A DNA stretch of 22,323 bases, taken from the NCBI GenBank assembly GCA_026713745.1, contig JAPONU010000185.1:1-22323 (forward strand). Reading direction: 5' to 3'. Made by a program: the position numbers and the translations under genes. The notes below the pieces were generated by a model. It was not told the DNA's origin and did no database searches. It saw only the letters and a list, made by a program, of their open reading frames with translations. Origin of the DNA: a bacterium. GTDB taxonomy: Bacteria > Actinomycetota > Acidimicrobiia > Acidimicrobiales > CATQHL01. Position 1 is the stretch's first letter; every line of letters begins with the position of its first letter. Of this stretch, positions 22,271-22,323 are shown piece after piece.

Positions 22271-22323
22271 GCGAGCGCCGGCTGCGGCGGTCGGCGTGGG
22301 CTGCGGCTCCCTGCGGTGCGCAG

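Overview
The window is GC-rich throughout, with strong G/C bias at third codon positions, densely packed genes and no mobile element, CRISPR array, tRNA or rRNA that I can see. Several features point to a high-GC actinobacterium: an Rpf-type (resuscitation-promoting factor) cell-wall hydrolase, an actinobacterial-style ferrochelatase with a C-terminal cysteine cluster, a tiny bL37-like ribosomal protein, and TANNNT -10 boxes placed directly before start codons with no Shine-Dalgarno. Acidimicrobiia is my best guess for the class, from overall gene style only; no marker gene proves it.

Region 1 (1-5848, minus strand) is an ABC importer operon of the BMP/PnrA nucleoside or simple-sugar type. 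It is transcribed as binding lipoprotein, then double-ATPase, then permease, then permease (cut by the window start). The two downstream junctions are ATGA overlaps, and a strong hairpin follows the binding-protein gene. The binding protein is the most unusual object here: one lipoprotein carrying two full-length, about 80% identical BMP domains in tandem.

Region 2 (6159-7839) has a ferritin-like di-iron protein on the plus strand, convergent with a DCC-family (DUF393) thiol protein on the minus strand. Region 3 (7884-11298) holds the bL37-like ORF divergent from a YchF-family GTPase, then ferrochelatase on the minus strand, divergent from an Rpf-domain secreted protein. Region 4 (11362-13882) has two paralogous crotonase-fold genes on the minus strand, divergent from an NfuA-like Fe-S carrier.

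Region 5 (13923-18448, minus strand) holds dxs (first step of the MEP isoprenoid pathway), a PAP2-type membrane phosphatase, an LPG-synthase-TM (UPF0104) membrane protein directly upstream of it, and a hot-dog thioesterase carrying the FlK catalytic triad. Region 6 (18590-22270, plus strand) holds the tldD/tldE metalloprotease pair and uppP (undecaprenyl-diphosphate phosphatase).

Most of the window is conserved core metabolism and envelope biology rather than an accessory island. I found no convincing new defence or mobile system. The observations most worth following are the double-headed BMP lipoprotein, the unlisted bL37 ORF, the leaderless-start signature shared by three genes, and the tandem single-glutamate crotonases.
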